From: Cytophagales bacterium
GTDB taxonomy: Bacteria; Bacteroidota; Bacteroidia; Cytophagales; Spirosomataceae
NCBI GenBank assembly: GCA_004292855.1
Contig: RDXN01000059.1
Coordinates: 1 to 64,000 of the forward strand
Direction: 5' to 3'
Length of the DNA stretch: 64,000 nucleotides
Position numbers and translations under genes: made by a program. Shown piece by piece: positions 49,813 to 59,337 of this stretch. Numbering within the stretch: the stretch's first letter is position 1; every line of letters begins with the position of its first letter. The notes under the pieces were generated by a model. It was not told the DNA's origin, did no database searches, and saw nothing but the letters and a program-made list of their open reading frames with translations.

Positions 49813-50049
49813 ATGAATATCTTGATTGAGACGTTGGGCTGGATAGCCTCGGTATTAATTGTGGGGGCCTACGCCCTGAACCTGCGGGGAACGCTGTCGT
49901 CGCAAGACCCGCGTTACGTGTGGAGCAACATCGTCGGCGGCAGCTTCTTTGTCGTCAACACGTATCATCATGGGGCTTATCCGTCGGCGTTGGTTAATGT
50001 GGTTTGGGTAATTATTGCGCTTGGTGCTTTGGTGAGAAAGAAATCATAG
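49813..50049 (+). CDS. small CBU_0592-like membrane protein
   Basis: The 78-aa protein has two or three hydrophobic stretches (LIETLGWIASVLIVGAYALN; NIVGGSFFVVNTYHHG; LVNVVWVIIALGALV) and ends RKKS. The pattern fits the CBU_0592 family of small integral membrane proteins, of unknown role. It is followed 15 bp later by the cellobiose 2-epimerase gene. Confidence 0.7.
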   Translation: MNILIETLGWIASVLIVGAYALNLRGTLSSQDPRYVWSNIVGGSFFVVNTYHHGAYPSALVNVVWVIIALGALVRKKS

Positions 50050-50064
50050 TCTCCTTTTCGGAGT

Positions 50065-51309
50065 ATGACAACCCCCGACCTGCGCCTGTGGCAGCGCGAA
50101 CTCAATCAGGAACTGAAAGACATTCTGGCCTACTGGCAACGCTATGCCCCCGACCCCGTCAACGGTGGTTTCTACGGGATCGTGGGCTACGACAACCAAC
50201 CCCGCCCGAATGCCGAAAAGGGTGTAGTGCTGAACAGCCGCATCCTGTGGACGTTCTCGGCGGCTGCCCGCCATACCCAACACGACGAATACCTGCCCAC
50301 GGCCGAACGGGCTTTCGAGTACTTGAATGCCCATTTCCGCGACCGGGAACACGGCGGAGTGTATTGGATGCTCGACGCAAATGGCAGGCCCACCGATGCC
50401 AGCAAGCAACTCTACGGGCAGGCATTTGCCCTGTACGGCCTGAGCGAATACTACCACGCTACCCGCCACAAACCCGCGCTCGAATTTGCTCAAGAGGTGT
50501 ACCGGGCCATGATCGAGCATGCCTACGACCGCGACCCGGCCCGCAAAGGGGGCTTTACCGAAGCGTTTGCCCGCGACTGGACCGAGGCCAAATCGTACGT
50601 CATTGCCCGCAAAGACAACGGCGAGAGCAAGACCATGAACACCCACCTGCACATTCTGGAAGCGTTTGTGAGCCTGCTCCGCGTGTGGCCGAGTGCAGAG
50701 CTAAAAACCCAGGTGCGGGGCTTGATTCGCAATTTTCTGGACCAGATTATCGACCCCAAGACCCACCGGCTCATCCTGTTTCAGGGGGCCAACTGGGAAC
50801 CCCGCCGAACGGGCATTAGCTACGGTCACGACATCGAGGCCTCGTGGCTCCTGCTCGAAGCCGCCGAGGTGTTGGGCGATAAGGATTTGTTAGCTCGTGT
50901 GCGTAAAGAATCGGTCCTGATGGCGCGGGCGGCTTTGTCGGGCGTTGACCCGGATGGGGGCATGAACTACGAATACGAAGGCTCCGATGAGGCCAAGCCT
51001 CAACAAAGCCGGACCACCGGCCATTGGAACAATGAACGCTCGTGGTGGGTGATGGCCGAGGCTATGGTAGGCTTTCTGAACGCCTACCAACTGACCAAAG
51101 AACCGCGTTTTCTGGAACAGTCGGCCCGGAGTTGGGAGTTCACCAAGAGGCACCTCCTCGACACCAAAAACGGCGAGTGGTTCAGCGGAGTTGATGCCAC
51201 AGGGAAGGTGCTTGGCAACACAAAAATCAGCCCCTGGAAGTGCCCCTACCACAACGGGCGGGCCTGCCTCGAAACGATGGAGCGCATTGGGAAGCTACTA
51301 GATCGGTAG
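50065..51309 (+). CDS. cellobiose 2-epimerase / AGE-family epimerase
   Basis: The 414-aa protein is an (alpha/alpha)6-barrel AGE-family enzyme: NGGFYGIVGYDNQPRPNAEK, VLNSRILWTFSAAARH, GVYWMLDANGRPTDASKQLYG, SKTMNTHLHILEAFVSLL, GISYGHDIEASWLLLEAA (catalytic His) and RTTGHWNNERSWWVMAEAM. These features match bacterial cellobiose 2-epimerases, which turn glucose at the reducing end of cellobiose to mannose for mannan use. N-acylglucosamine 2-epimerase is the alternative. No mannanase or transporter is next to it. Confidence 0.88.
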   Translation: MTTPDLRLWQRELNQELKDILAYWQRYAPDPVNGGFYGIVGYDNQPRPNAEKGVVLNSRILWTFSAAARHTQHDEYLPTAERAFEYLNAHFRDREHGGVYWMLDANGRPTDASKQLYGQAFALYGLSEYYHATRHKPALEFAQEVYRAMIEHAYDRDPARKGGFTEAFARDWTEAKSYVIARKDNGESKTMNTHLHILEAFVSLLRVWPSAELKTQVRGLIRNFLDQIIDPKTHRLILFQGANWEPRRTGISYGHDIEASWLLLEAAEVLGDKDLLARVRKESVLMARAALSGVDPDGGMNYEYEGSDEAKPQQSRTTGHWNNERSWWVMAEAMVGFLNAYQLTKEPRFLEQSARSWEFTKRHLLDTKNGEWFSGVDATGKVLGNTKISPWKCPYHNGRACLETMERIGKLLDR

Positions 51310-51332
51310 GTAGTGAGAGGGCAATAAAGTTG

Positions 51333-51340
51333 TATATTTG
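51333..51340 (+). promoter_or_regulatory. TAnnTTTG box for the Uma2 gene
   Basis: TATATTTG lies 26 bp before ATG 51367. Confidence 0.5.
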
Positions 51341-51366
51341 GCTATTCGGATCGACTCAACACGACT

Positions 51367-51987
51367 ATGGCAATCGCATTAGAAGGCCCGCGCCGGGTGG
51401 CCCCCAAACCCAAGCGTAAAATACCGGACTACCTGATTTACGAAATCATGGATGGTAAGCCTATTTATTACAAGGGCTACCGTGATGTATTGTCGGGTAA
51501 GAAAACAGTTGGCGAAATTATGGGAGCAAGCAGTTTGCAATCGATTCTGGTGTTTTACCTCACGGGTGTGATAAGCCGATTTATTGACGAAGAAAAGTAT
51601 CATGTACTAGTTAACGAGCCAGGTATACATCTGGATCGTCGGAACAACCTCTCGAATGATATTGCTATCTTCGATCAGGCGGTGTTGCCTGGGTCCAAAA
51701 TTTCCAAAAAATACGCTAATGTGCCGCCAAAACTAGCGATTGAGGTAGACGTTGATGCCGACGTGGAAGACCTGACCGAGACGGGGTACATTTATAAGAA
51801 AACCTATAAACTGCTCGATTTCGGCGTCGAAACAGTGATTTGGGTGCTCACCGAGGCTCAGGCCGTGATGGTAGCGACCAAAGACCGAATCGAAACGTTC
51901 GACTGGAACCGGGACATCCCGTTGATGGACGGGCAGACATTCAACGTCGGAGCGTATCTGGCGAAAAAAGGTATCTCGGTTGAGTAA
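51367..51987 (+). CDS. Uma2-family (DUF820) PD-(D/E)XK nuclease-like protein
   Basis: The 206-aa protein has the Uma2 fold: YEIMDGKPIYYKGYRDVLSG at the start, GIHLDRRNNLSNDIAIFDQA (catalytic Asp), PPKLAIEVDVDADVEDLTET (EVD, second acidic) and YIYKKTYKLLDFGVETVIWV (Lys and strand). These proteins are very frequent in cyanobacteria and some Bacteroidota; a role in DNA cutting or mobility is assumed, not shown. It is monocistronic with its own promoter box. Confidence 0.85.
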   Translation: MAIALEGPRRVAPKPKRKIPDYLIYEIMDGKPIYYKGYRDVLSGKKTVGEIMGASSLQSILVFYLTGVISRFIDEEKYHVLVNEPGIHLDRRNNLSNDIAIFDQAVLPGSKISKKYANVPPKLAIEVDVDADVEDLTETGYIYKKTYKLLDFGVETVIWVLTEAQAVMVATKDRIETFDWNRDIPLMDGQTFNVGAYLAKKGISVE

Positions 51988-52001
51988 GTATTCGGACGAT
52001 T

Positions 52002-52081
52002 TCTTTTTGTCATTCCGAGGTACGAGGAATCTCACAGTCAGTAAATTATAAGATTCCTCGTACCTCGGAATGACAAAAAGA
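52002..52081. terminator. 31-bp inverted repeat between convergent genes
   Basis: Perfect arms 52002-52032 and 52051-52081 (TCTTTTTGTCATTCCGAGG type) with an 18-nt centre. On each strand the stem ends in a T-run, so it can terminate both the Uma2 gene and the GH3 fusion gene. The word recurs at 29500-29523. Confidence 0.85.
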
Positions 52082-52106
52082 AGATTTTAACAATCAGCTC
52101 CATTAA

Positions 52107-55100
52107 CTAGATCCCCCGCTTCATAGCTTTATACAGCCCTTCCATCACGTTGGTTCGTACATTCAGTTCGCCTATTTTGTTGTTAGCGCGGGTGGGGTAA
52201 ACTCGGTTTGAGAGAAACACGTAGCTCAGGTTGTAGACTGGGTCGACCCAGGTGAAGGTGCCCGTGAAACCCGAATGCCCAAAGCTCGACGGACTTGCCG
52301 AACGGGGCGCGTTGCCGTTGAATTTGTAGGCCGGTTTCTCAAAACCTAACCCGCGCCGGTTGCCCAGTTCGGGGAATTGGTAGCGCGTGAACTCCGTAAG
52401 CACCGCCGGACTCAGGTACTGCTGACCGCCGTAGCTGCCCCGTTGCCGGTACATCTCCACCAGTTTCATCAAGTCGTTGGCCGACCCAAACAGGCCCGCG
52501 TGACCCGACAGACCATCGAGCATGGCGGCTCCCTCGTCGTGGACGCGCCCCCAGATAAGCGTTTTGCGGAACAACGAATCGTATTCGGTCGGGGCAATCC
52601 GGGCTAGTGGGAAACGCTGACGGGGTCTGTAGCCAAGCGTTGTGGCTCCGAGTGGCGCGTAGAAAGTCTTGCTCAAAAAAGTCTCAAATTCTTCACCCGT
52701 CAGTCGCTTTACAAGTTGGGGGTACAGGTAGAACGACAAATCGCTGTAGATGTACTCCTTTTTCTCGTTCAGGGGTGAATCGCGAATTTCTTTGAAAATC
52801 CGGTCTGCGTAATCCCGGTGCAGGAACAGGCTGTCGGTCACTTCAATCGGGTAACGTTTCGAGCGAACGCGGCTAAATGTTTTCGACTTGAACGGCGTGT
52901 TGGGGTTCTCAGAGTCGCCGTCTTTGGTGTCGCGCCAGAACGGAATCCAGGCCTTCAGCCGAGCCTGATGCGTGAGCACGTCGCGCCAAACCACGTCGGC
53001 CTTGTTCGACTTCCGGTAGTCGGAGAGGTAGGTGCTCATGGTGGCATCGACGTTGAATTTGCCCTGGTCTACGAGCCGCATCAGGGCCGGGGTCGAGGTG
53101 CTGATCTTCGTCACTGAGGCCATATCGTAAATATCGTCGAGCCGAGTGGGCCGGGGTTTGGCCCGGCTTACGGCATCATTGAAGGTGTTGTTGCCGTAGG
53201 CTTTGCGGAAAATCACCTTGCCATCCTTAGCCAGTTGGACCACGCAACCCGGAAACGCCCGCGCCTGCAAACCCGCGTTCACAACCGAGTCGACCTGCTG
53301 CGCCAAATACGCCGACGAGATGCCCACCTCCTCAGGAATCGTGTATTTCAACCGACCCAGCGACGGCGTCGTCACGCCCGTACCCACCGGCAGCGTCTTG
53401 TTAACCGAAACCGGCAAACGACCCGTGGCACCAATGGCCCCGAAGATCAATTGGGCTGAGAGTTCTTCGGTCAGGTTGGTAAGTTGATAGGGCAACACAA
53501 TGGCGCGGGCCTGCATAATGCCCGGCAGTTTGTCGAGGGCGTAGGCGTTGCCAAACACCGTCACAACGGCCTTGCGCGTAGCAGCCAACTCATTCACCAA
53601 CGCAACGGTTTTGGCTTTGATGCCATACCGAACGCCAGGCCGGATGTTATCTAAGTGTACCCCAACCAGCACCAAATTGTAGTTTTTCAACTGATCCCTC
53701 ACCCGCGCCACGGTCGAGTCGGGCGAGGCTGAAGTGAGGTTAAAATGGTCGACTTGGGTGTAGTTACCGAGCATTTGCTGGAAGGGTGTGAGCGCGGGGG
53801 CTTCGAGCGAAACTGAGGCAATGCGTAACGTGTCGAGTGCGCGCAAGGGGAGCAGGTTGCCCTCGTTTTTGACAACTGTCATGGCTCCTTCGTAGAGCTT
53901 GCGGTTGAGCAGTTCGGATTGGAATTGGTTCAGATCGGCCACGAGGTTATCGAGCACCACGGGCTTGTAGCGGTCGAGACCCGCCCAGGCTTTGGCCCGT
54001 AACACCTTCATACAGCGGGTGTTGATGCTTGCCTGCGTGATGCGCCCGTCGGCAATGGCTTGCTTGATTTCGGCGATGGCGCGGGGCACGTCTTCCGTAA
54101 ATTCGAGCACGTCCATGCCCGCTTCCACAGCCATCCGGTCCGACACACCCGAGGGGTAAAACTTGGTCAGGCCTTTCATATTCATGGCGTCGGAGAAGGT
54201 CAGGCCCTGAAAATGAAGTTGGTCGCGCAGAACGGTGGTCAGGATTTTAGGCGAGAGCGTGGCCGGGAAGTTCCGCGCCGAATCGAGGGCCGGGATGCTC
54301 AAATGCGAGACCATCACGCCCGCAGCCCCGGCATCAATCAATTGCCGGAATGGGTATAGTTCGAGGCTGTCCAACTGCTTCCGCGACTTGGCAATCACGG
54401 GCAGGTCGTAGTGCGAGTCGATGCCCGTGTCGCCATGACCGGGAAAATGTTTGATGCTCGTTATCAGTTTGTTGTCCTGCATACCGCGCATGTAGGCCAG
54501 CCCTTTTCGGGTAACGGCGTACTTGTTCTCGCCAAACGACCGGAAGTTAATGACCGGGTTGTTGGGGTTATTATTCACGTCGACGACCGGCGCGAAATTC
54601 ACCTGGATACCAATCCGCCGACACTGCCGGGCCATGTCGGCCCCCATCTGGTAAATCAGGTCATCTCCGCCCGGCATGGCTCCAAGCGTCATCTGGTACG
54701 GGAATCGCACGGTGCTGTCGAGCCGCATACCGAGGCCCCACTCACCGTCGATAGCCATCATCAACGGCACGGGCGAGAGAGCCTGGAGCCGGTTGGTGAG
54801 TTTGGCGTGCCGGATGGGGCCACCCTGAAACATCACGACGCCCCCAAGACGGTAGGTTCGTACCAAATTGCAGAGTGAATCTTCATAAACCCGCGTCCGG
54901 TTTGAGTAGCCCGCCACCATAATAAGCTGCGCAATGCGCTCGTCGGGCGTAAGGCTGTTAAAGACCGAGTCGGCCCATTGTGCCGCCCGCGACGAGGGCA
55001 CCAGAAACGTAGGGGGTTGGGCCGGGGCCTGCGCCCAACTCAAAAACGACAGAAGCAGAAACGATACGGCAAGAGTCGCCGTGCGGAGCGTGACAGTAGG

Positions 55101-55109
55101 ATTGACCAT
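52107..55109 (-). CDS. GH3 glycosidase fused to a beta-lactamase-class serine hydrolase
   Basis: The 1000-aa protein has a signal peptide (MVNPTVTLRTATLAVSFLLL to WAQ). Residues about 40-390 are a GH3 domain with the NagZ-type motif SIKHFPGHGDTGIDSHYDLP (catalytic His of N-acetylglucosaminidases) and SDAMNMKGL (Asp nucleophile). A GH3 C-terminal domain follows to about 585. Residues about 600-990 are a class C beta-lactamase-like domain with SVTKIS (SxxK), YSDLS (YxS/N) and a late HSGFTGT. This two-enzyme fusion is known in Bacteroidota and likely trims peptidoglycan fragments in the periplasm. Confidence 0.93.
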   Translation of the reverse strand: MVNPTVTLRTATLAVSFLLLSFLSWAQAPAQPPTFLVPSSRAAQWADSVFNSLTPDERIAQLIMVAGYSNRTRVYEDSLCNLVRTYRLGGVVMFQGGPIRHAKLTNRLQALSPVPLMMAIDGEWGLGMRLDSTVRFPYQMTLGAMPGGDDLIYQMGADMARQCRRIGIQVNFAPVVDVNNNPNNPVINFRSFGENKYAVTRKGLAYMRGMQDNKLITSIKHFPGHGDTGIDSHYDLPVIAKSRKQLDSLELYPFRQLIDAGAAGVMVSHLSIPALDSARNFPATLSPKILTTVLRDQLHFQGLTFSDAMNMKGLTKFYPSGVSDRMAVEAGMDVLEFTEDVPRAIAEIKQAIADGRITQASINTRCMKVLRAKAWAGLDRYKPVVLDNLVADLNQFQSELLNRKLYEGAMTVVKNEGNLLPLRALDTLRIASVSLEAPALTPFQQMLGNYTQVDHFNLTSASPDSTVARVRDQLKNYNLVLVGVHLDNIRPGVRYGIKAKTVALVNELAATRKAVVTVFGNAYALDKLPGIMQARAIVLPYQLTNLTEELSAQLIFGAIGATGRLPVSVNKTLPVGTGVTTPSLGRLKYTIPEEVGISSAYLAQQVDSVVNAGLQARAFPGCVVQLAKDGKVIFRKAYGNNTFNDAVSRAKPRPTRLDDIYDMASVTKISTSTPALMRLVDQGKFNVDATMSTYLSDYRKSNKADVVWRDVLTHQARLKAWIPFWRDTKDGDSENPNTPFKSKTFSRVRSKRYPIEVTDSLFLHRDYADRIFKEIRDSPLNEKKEYIYSDLSFYLYPQLVKRLTGEEFETFLSKTFYAPLGATTLGYRPRQRFPLARIAPTEYDSLFRKTLIWGRVHDEGAAMLDGLSGHAGLFGSANDLMKLVEMYRQRGSYGGQQYLSPAVLTEFTRYQFPELGNRRGLGFEKPAYKFNGNAPRSASPSSFGHSGFTGTFTWVDPVYNLSYVFLSNRVYPTRANNKIGELNVRTNVMEGLYKAMKRGI

Positions 55110-55309
55110 TTGCCGTCAAAAATAAGCAAAGACGGTGAAGGTTTATGGTATTGTATTTCGTGGAAAAGGCAAATCCGTTGCCGAGAGTCGAATGAGGAGC
55201 CAACCCCGGCAACGGCTGCACTTGTTCACCAACACAAAAGTGCGTAGTTGTTTGATGTTGAAAAATGCTATTTTTGAGATTATTGATTTAGTTTTAGCAT
55301 TAAAGATTA

Positions 55310-55526
55310 ACCACAGAGTGAAAGGAGTATTGGCACAGAGGTCGTTTTTGTCATGGCACCGGCCACCCGGCCCGAGGTACGAGGGATCTAATTCTGATAT
55401 AGTCTACTTGAGGTTTAACTGAGTAGATCCCTCGTACCTCGGGCCGGGTGGCCGGTGCCATGACAAAAAACTCCCGCGTCGGCGTACCAGTACAACTCGG
55501 TGCCAATACTCCTTTCACTCTGTGGT
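55310..55526. repeat. nested long inverted repeats before the LysR gene
   Basis: An outer perfect 27-bp pair (55310-55336 and 55500-55526; ACCACAGAGTGAAAGGAGT type) encloses an inner perfect 46-bp pair (55345-55390 and 55424-55469; GTCATGGCACCGGCCACCCG type). The right end lies 9 bp before the LysR start codon. The gap 55110-55535 holds no gene. Confidence 0.92.
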
Positions 55527-55535
55527 AAAAAAAAT

Positions 55536-56420
55536 ATGAACATCGACCAAATCCGCTATTTCCTGGGCCTTGCCGACGAGCTGCATTTTTGGAATGCGTC
55601 GGAGAAGCTGAACATCACCCAGTCGGCCTTGAGTCGCCATATTCAGGCTCTGGAAGCCGAATTAGGCGTAGTGTTGTTCGACCGGACCAAGCGTAAGGTG
55701 GAACTAACGGCGGCAGGCACGTTCCTGAAAACCGAATGGGCGCGGCTTCTGACCGAGCTAGACAACGTGCAACGGCAAGCCCGGCTGTTGGGCGATGGTG
55801 AAACGGGAACCCTGCGCGTGGGGCACCCGTCGTCTATTCGGTTTTCGATTCTGCCCGATCTGGTGGTGGCCATGATCCGGGCCTACCCAAACGTTCGGAT
55901 GGAGCTTGTGAGCGTCGACGATGTGGATATGGAGGAGCTTTTGATGGGATACCAAATCGACATTGGCTTCGAGCGTGAACATCCTGGCCATGCTTCGTTA
56001 GCGTCGCGGCTGTTGTTGGTTGAACCAATGGCCCTGGTGGTGCCCGAGAGTCACGCCATCTCAGCCGCAACATTCCAAAGCCTGAGTCAGGTTGCTGATG
56101 AACCGTTTGTACTGCCGTCACATTGCCACAACGGGCTATACATGCAAACGCTTTATGGCCTGTTTCCGCAATACGGTTTCACTCCGAATGTCGTGTTTGA
56201 GTCCGATCATGGCACCACCTTGCTGAGTCTGGTAGCGCGGGGGCTGGGGGTCACTATTCTGCCATTGTCGTACGAGAAGGGCGCACCGGCGGGCGTTCGA
56301 TTTCTGCCGCTTCCCCACGACACGAGCCTGTACATGATCTGGCGGCAAAACAACAATTGCAACCTGATTCGCAACACCATTCGTGTGGCAACTGACGTAT
56401 TGACTACAGAAACTGCTTAA
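55536..56420 (+). CDS. LysR-family transcriptional regulator
   Basis: The 294-aa protein has the LysR helix-turn-helix (DQIRYFLGLADELHFWNASE, LNITQSALSRHIQALEAELG, VVLFDRTKRKVELTAAG) and a periplasmic-binding-like effector domain (GTLRVGHPSSIRFSILPDLV, then VDDVDMEELLMGYQIDIGF). Its target is unknown; divergent genes that LysR proteins often control are missing, since upstream lies a large inverted repeat. ATG 55536 starts the HTH domain at once. Confidence 0.93.
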   Translation: MNIDQIRYFLGLADELHFWNASEKLNITQSALSRHIQALEAELGVVLFDRTKRKVELTAAGTFLKTEWARLLTELDNVQRQARLLGDGETGTLRVGHPSSIRFSILPDLVVAMIRAYPNVRMELVSVDDVDMEELLMGYQIDIGFEREHPGHASLASRLLLVEPMALVVPESHAISAATFQSLSQVADEPFVLPSHCHNGLYMQTLYGLFPQYGFTPNVVFESDHGTTLLSLVARGLGVTILPLSYEKGAPAGVRFLPLPHDTSLYMIWRQNNNCNLIRNTIRVATDVLTTETA

Positions 56421-56449
56421 TTTTACCGTCCGACAACTGCCCCGCTATC

Positions 56450-57292
56450 ATGGTTAATCTGCCCCGCTCAGCTCCGCAACCGCCCGCCCAGCAGCCCCAA
56501 CGTACGCGCCTGCGGCTGACGGTCTACCGTATTCTGGAGACCTCGGCGGGTAAGCGTCGGGGAGCGAGTTTGGTGTTCAACGTGGTGCTTATCACCATCA
56601 TCACGCTCAACGCCATTGCGATTGTGTTGCACACGGTCGAGTCGATCAACCGACGGCACGAGCGACTTTTTCGCGATTTTGAGGTGTTTTCGGTCGTGTT
56701 CTTTACCGTCGAGTATATGTTGCGCGTATGGGCCGTGGTCGAAAGCGACAGATACCGGCATCCGGTTTGGGGCCGCATCCGCTACATGGTTTCCTGGACC
56801 GCCATCATCGATCTGCTAGCGATTGTCCCCTTCTATTTTACCCTGTTTGCCACCGATCTCGCCATTGTGCGTATCCTGCGGCTGTTCCGTATTTTCCGGT
56901 TGTTCCGCATTAGTCGCTACTCCCATGCCGTGCGGCTGATTCAGCATGTGGTGGCCGACCGCAAAGAAGAACTGGTGCTGAGTGTGGTGTTTATCGCCTT
57001 CATGTTGCTCATCAATTCGAGCGTCATGTATTACGTAGAACACGCGGCCCAGCCTACGGTTTTCTCCAGTATTCCGGCCACGATGTGGTGGGGTGTAAAC
57101 GCGATGGCCACCGTGGGCTACGGTGATATTCACCCTATTACGCCCCTCGGCAAGTTTTTGGGCGGCCTCACGGCCATGATGGGGATCATGCTGTTTGCCC
57201 TGCCTACGGGTATCCTGACGTCGGGATTTCTGGAAAACCTGAACAACCAACGCGCCCGCAAACGCTGTCCGCACTGCGGGAAGGAGTTGTAG
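56450..57292 (+). CDS. voltage-gated potassium channel-like protein with C-terminal zinc-ribbon stub
   Basis: The 280-aa protein has six membrane segments. The S4 helix carries spaced arginines (IVRILRLFRIFRLFRISRYS), the pore has the filter TVGYGDIHP near 223-231, and S6 is rich in Gly. It is therefore a Kv-type ion channel. Unusually, the last residues are RARKRCPHCGKEL, a half zinc-ribbon CxxC after S6. It converges with the DUF3857 operon, whose last stop is 15 bp away. Confidence 0.9.
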   Translation: MVNLPRSAPQPPAQQPQRTRLRLTVYRILETSAGKRRGASLVFNVVLITIITLNAIAIVLHTVESINRRHERLFRDFEVFSVVFFTVEYMLRVWAVVESDRYRHPVWGRIRYMVSWTAIIDLLAIVPFYFTLFATDLAIVRILRLFRIFRLFRISRYSHAVRLIQHVVADRKEELVLSVVFIAFMLLINSSVMYYVEHAAQPTVFSSIPATMWWGVNAMATVGYGDIHPITPLGKFLGGLTAMMGIMLFALPTGILTSGFLENLNNQRARKRCPHCGKEL

Positions 57293-57306
57293 TGGGGGCA
57301 ACTCTG

Positions 57307-59331
57307 CTACTTTTTCTTGGTCAGTTCAGCCCGTTTCAGAACGATACGTTCGGCGTGTTTAGCGATGGCCTGCACAAAAAAATCGCGTAATTCCAGGTAC
57401 TCCTCGCGCGGATAAATGGGTTTGGGTAATGAAAGGAGGCTCTTGATTATGAGCGTGTTGTTCGCCTGACTAATCTGATAATCGAACCTGCCACCTTCGT
57501 CGGGCAGGGTAAGCGAGAGAGGTTCCGGGATATGCTCAACGACATATCCCGTCGGGAGGGTAATTGTAAACGCGTATTCCTGTTTCGAGCCAACCCCAAA
57601 ATCAATGGGATACCGCCGTTTGGTTTCCCGAAACGGATTTATGGTCAAACCCTCAGTCAGGAGGGGCTGCAAAAAGAGACGGTCGCCCTGCTCAGAATAA
57701 ATATCCCGGCAGAGTATTGTATGGTTCAGAACAACGACAGAATCGGGGTGGTCGGCGTTCAGGATGTCAGTTTGCAGAAGTTGCCAGGCCGGGTGTCCGG
57801 TGGCAAGGGTCGAGATAAATTTGGGCTTGCCATCGCGCAACACACCCGACCGGATGGGCCAGCCTGCGTAGCCGCTCGCCCGATGAATCAGATGCCCTTT
57901 AGCGTTGCCATCCCCGTCGAGGGTAAACGTGCCGGTTAGGTGTTCCTCGTTCAGGGCGTTTGGGCGGAGCGACACGAACTGCCCCGGTTGTTTGGCCGGA
58001 ATGGACCGCCCAACCTGGTTCAGGCAACGAAACGGCAGCATACCGGGCGCAACGTAGGGGTCGGTGGCGTCCAGAAACAGGGTTTTGTTCTGAACCGTGA
58101 CCTGAGCCACCACATAATTGAGGTGTTGCAACATAGCCTCCTTCTCCGCGAGTTTCCCGTGCGAACGGGTGCTCAAAACAACCGGGTCGGCGGCAATGTC
58201 GAGTTCGCGAAGCAGCCCAATTAGTAACAGGTTGATATCGGCGGCATCGCCCTGCCTGTTGTCCAAAACCTGTTTGATGTTTTCGGAGCCAAGTGCGTCG
58301 CGACCGTTCCACTTAATTGTCGTTCGGACGTATTCGTAAGCGGCTGTGAGCCGGGCCAGCTCATCGATGGGGTGTTTCGAACGAATAGATGCCGCCAGAT
58401 CGCGCAGAAACGCCGTTTTGCGGAGCTGACCGCCAAACCACGGAAACTCCAGCAACGACTTGTCGAGGGCACCCCAAGTAATTGAAAAATCTTTCAGAAC
58501 ACCTGTTGGGCCGTTCACACTAGCCAGTTCAAACTCAAGTCTCGAGACGTGTTCGAGCGGGGCTGGTACAAACGGCTCCACCGGAAAGGCAGGCGCATTC
58601 GCAACCGCAAACCGATACGCAATAGCCGACGCGGGTGGTTCTTTCAACGAAAGTTGAACCGTAGCGGGGCGATTCTCCTCAACGGCAAACCGGAGCCGTC
58701 CGCTGAATAGCGATTTGTAGCGAAGATGCCCCGGAATAGTCAGTCTGTACTCGCTCCAGCGAACCGGAATTCCCTCCTGAAACAGCCACGGACGCGGATT
58801 GTAACTGACCAAAAACGGCGTGCGGACTTTGTAGGCAAACTCAATAATCGACCCGGCGCGAACTGCCGGAAGTGACAATTTCTTGGTCGTGAATTTGTCA
58901 TTGAACGTATCGGTCAACACATCGTCCAAGCGCACGGTTTCGGTTTCTACCGCACCGTTAACCAGGTTGTGTGTGAAGCCCTGCATTGTTTCGAGGGTTT
59001 CGTTCGTGCTGCCTGTTGTGGCCTTTAGGGTTAGTTGCCAATTGCCATGCCCGGTTCCGCTAGCCTTCAAAATGCGCATCCGGCGGTGCCGTGTGAACAC
59101 CATCTGAAAGCCCAATAGATCGGTTTCAAACCGAACTTCGCCCGCATCGAATAATACTTCAGCGTCAACGCTGGTGTCGGCGGGGGCCATTGGAAAGTCA
59201 CTAGCCACCACAACCCCGACGGGTTTCACGGGGGAATCAGACGTTGGCGATTGCGCAACCAATCGGGACGTCAGACAAATGACTAACATCCCCCCGAACC
59301 ACCCCCGACGTACTCGTTCACGTATACTCAT
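57307..59331 (-). CDS. DUF3857 / transglutaminase-like protein, catalytic Cys and His lost
   Basis: The 674-aa exported protein (signal to about LVAQ) has DUF3857 (about 60-250: SIIEFAYKVRTPFLVSYNPRPW) and a transglutaminase-like core (about 320-430). At the Cys position the sequence reads NRQGDAADINLLLIGLL, so the catalytic Cys is Ala. At the His position it reads HLNYVVAQV where active members have NHV; the Asp pair LFLDATDP remains. It is thus probably a non-catalytic relative, perhaps binding. It lies 6 bp downstream of the active-type paralogue in the same operon. Confidence 0.85.
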   Translation of the reverse strand: MSIRERVRRGWFGGMLVICLTSRLVAQSPTSDSPVKPVGVVVASDFPMAPADTSVDAEVLFDAGEVRFETDLLGFQMVFTRHRRMRILKASGTGHGNWQLTLKATTGSTNETLETMQGFTHNLVNGAVETETVRLDDVLTDTFNDKFTTKKLSLPAVRAGSIIEFAYKVRTPFLVSYNPRPWLFQEGIPVRWSEYRLTIPGHLRYKSLFSGRLRFAVEENRPATVQLSLKEPPASAIAYRFAVANAPAFPVEPFVPAPLEHVSRLEFELASVNGPTGVLKDFSITWGALDKSLLEFPWFGGQLRKTAFLRDLAASIRSKHPIDELARLTAAYEYVRTTIKWNGRDALGSENIKQVLDNRQGDAADINLLLIGLLRELDIAADPVVLSTRSHGKLAEKEAMLQHLNYVVAQVTVQNKTLFLDATDPYVAPGMLPFRCLNQVGRSIPAKQPGQFVSLRPNALNEEHLTGTFTLDGDGNAKGHLIHRASGYAGWPIRSGVLRDGKPKFISTLATGHPAWQLLQTDILNADHPDSVVVLNHTILCRDIYSEQGDRLFLQPLLTEGLTINPFRETKRRYPIDFGVGSKQEYAFTITLPTGYVVEHIPEPLSLTLPDEGGRFDYQISQANNTLIIKSLLSLPKPIYPREEYLELRDFFVQAIAKHAERIVLKRAELTKKK

Positions 59332-59337
59332 GTCTGC

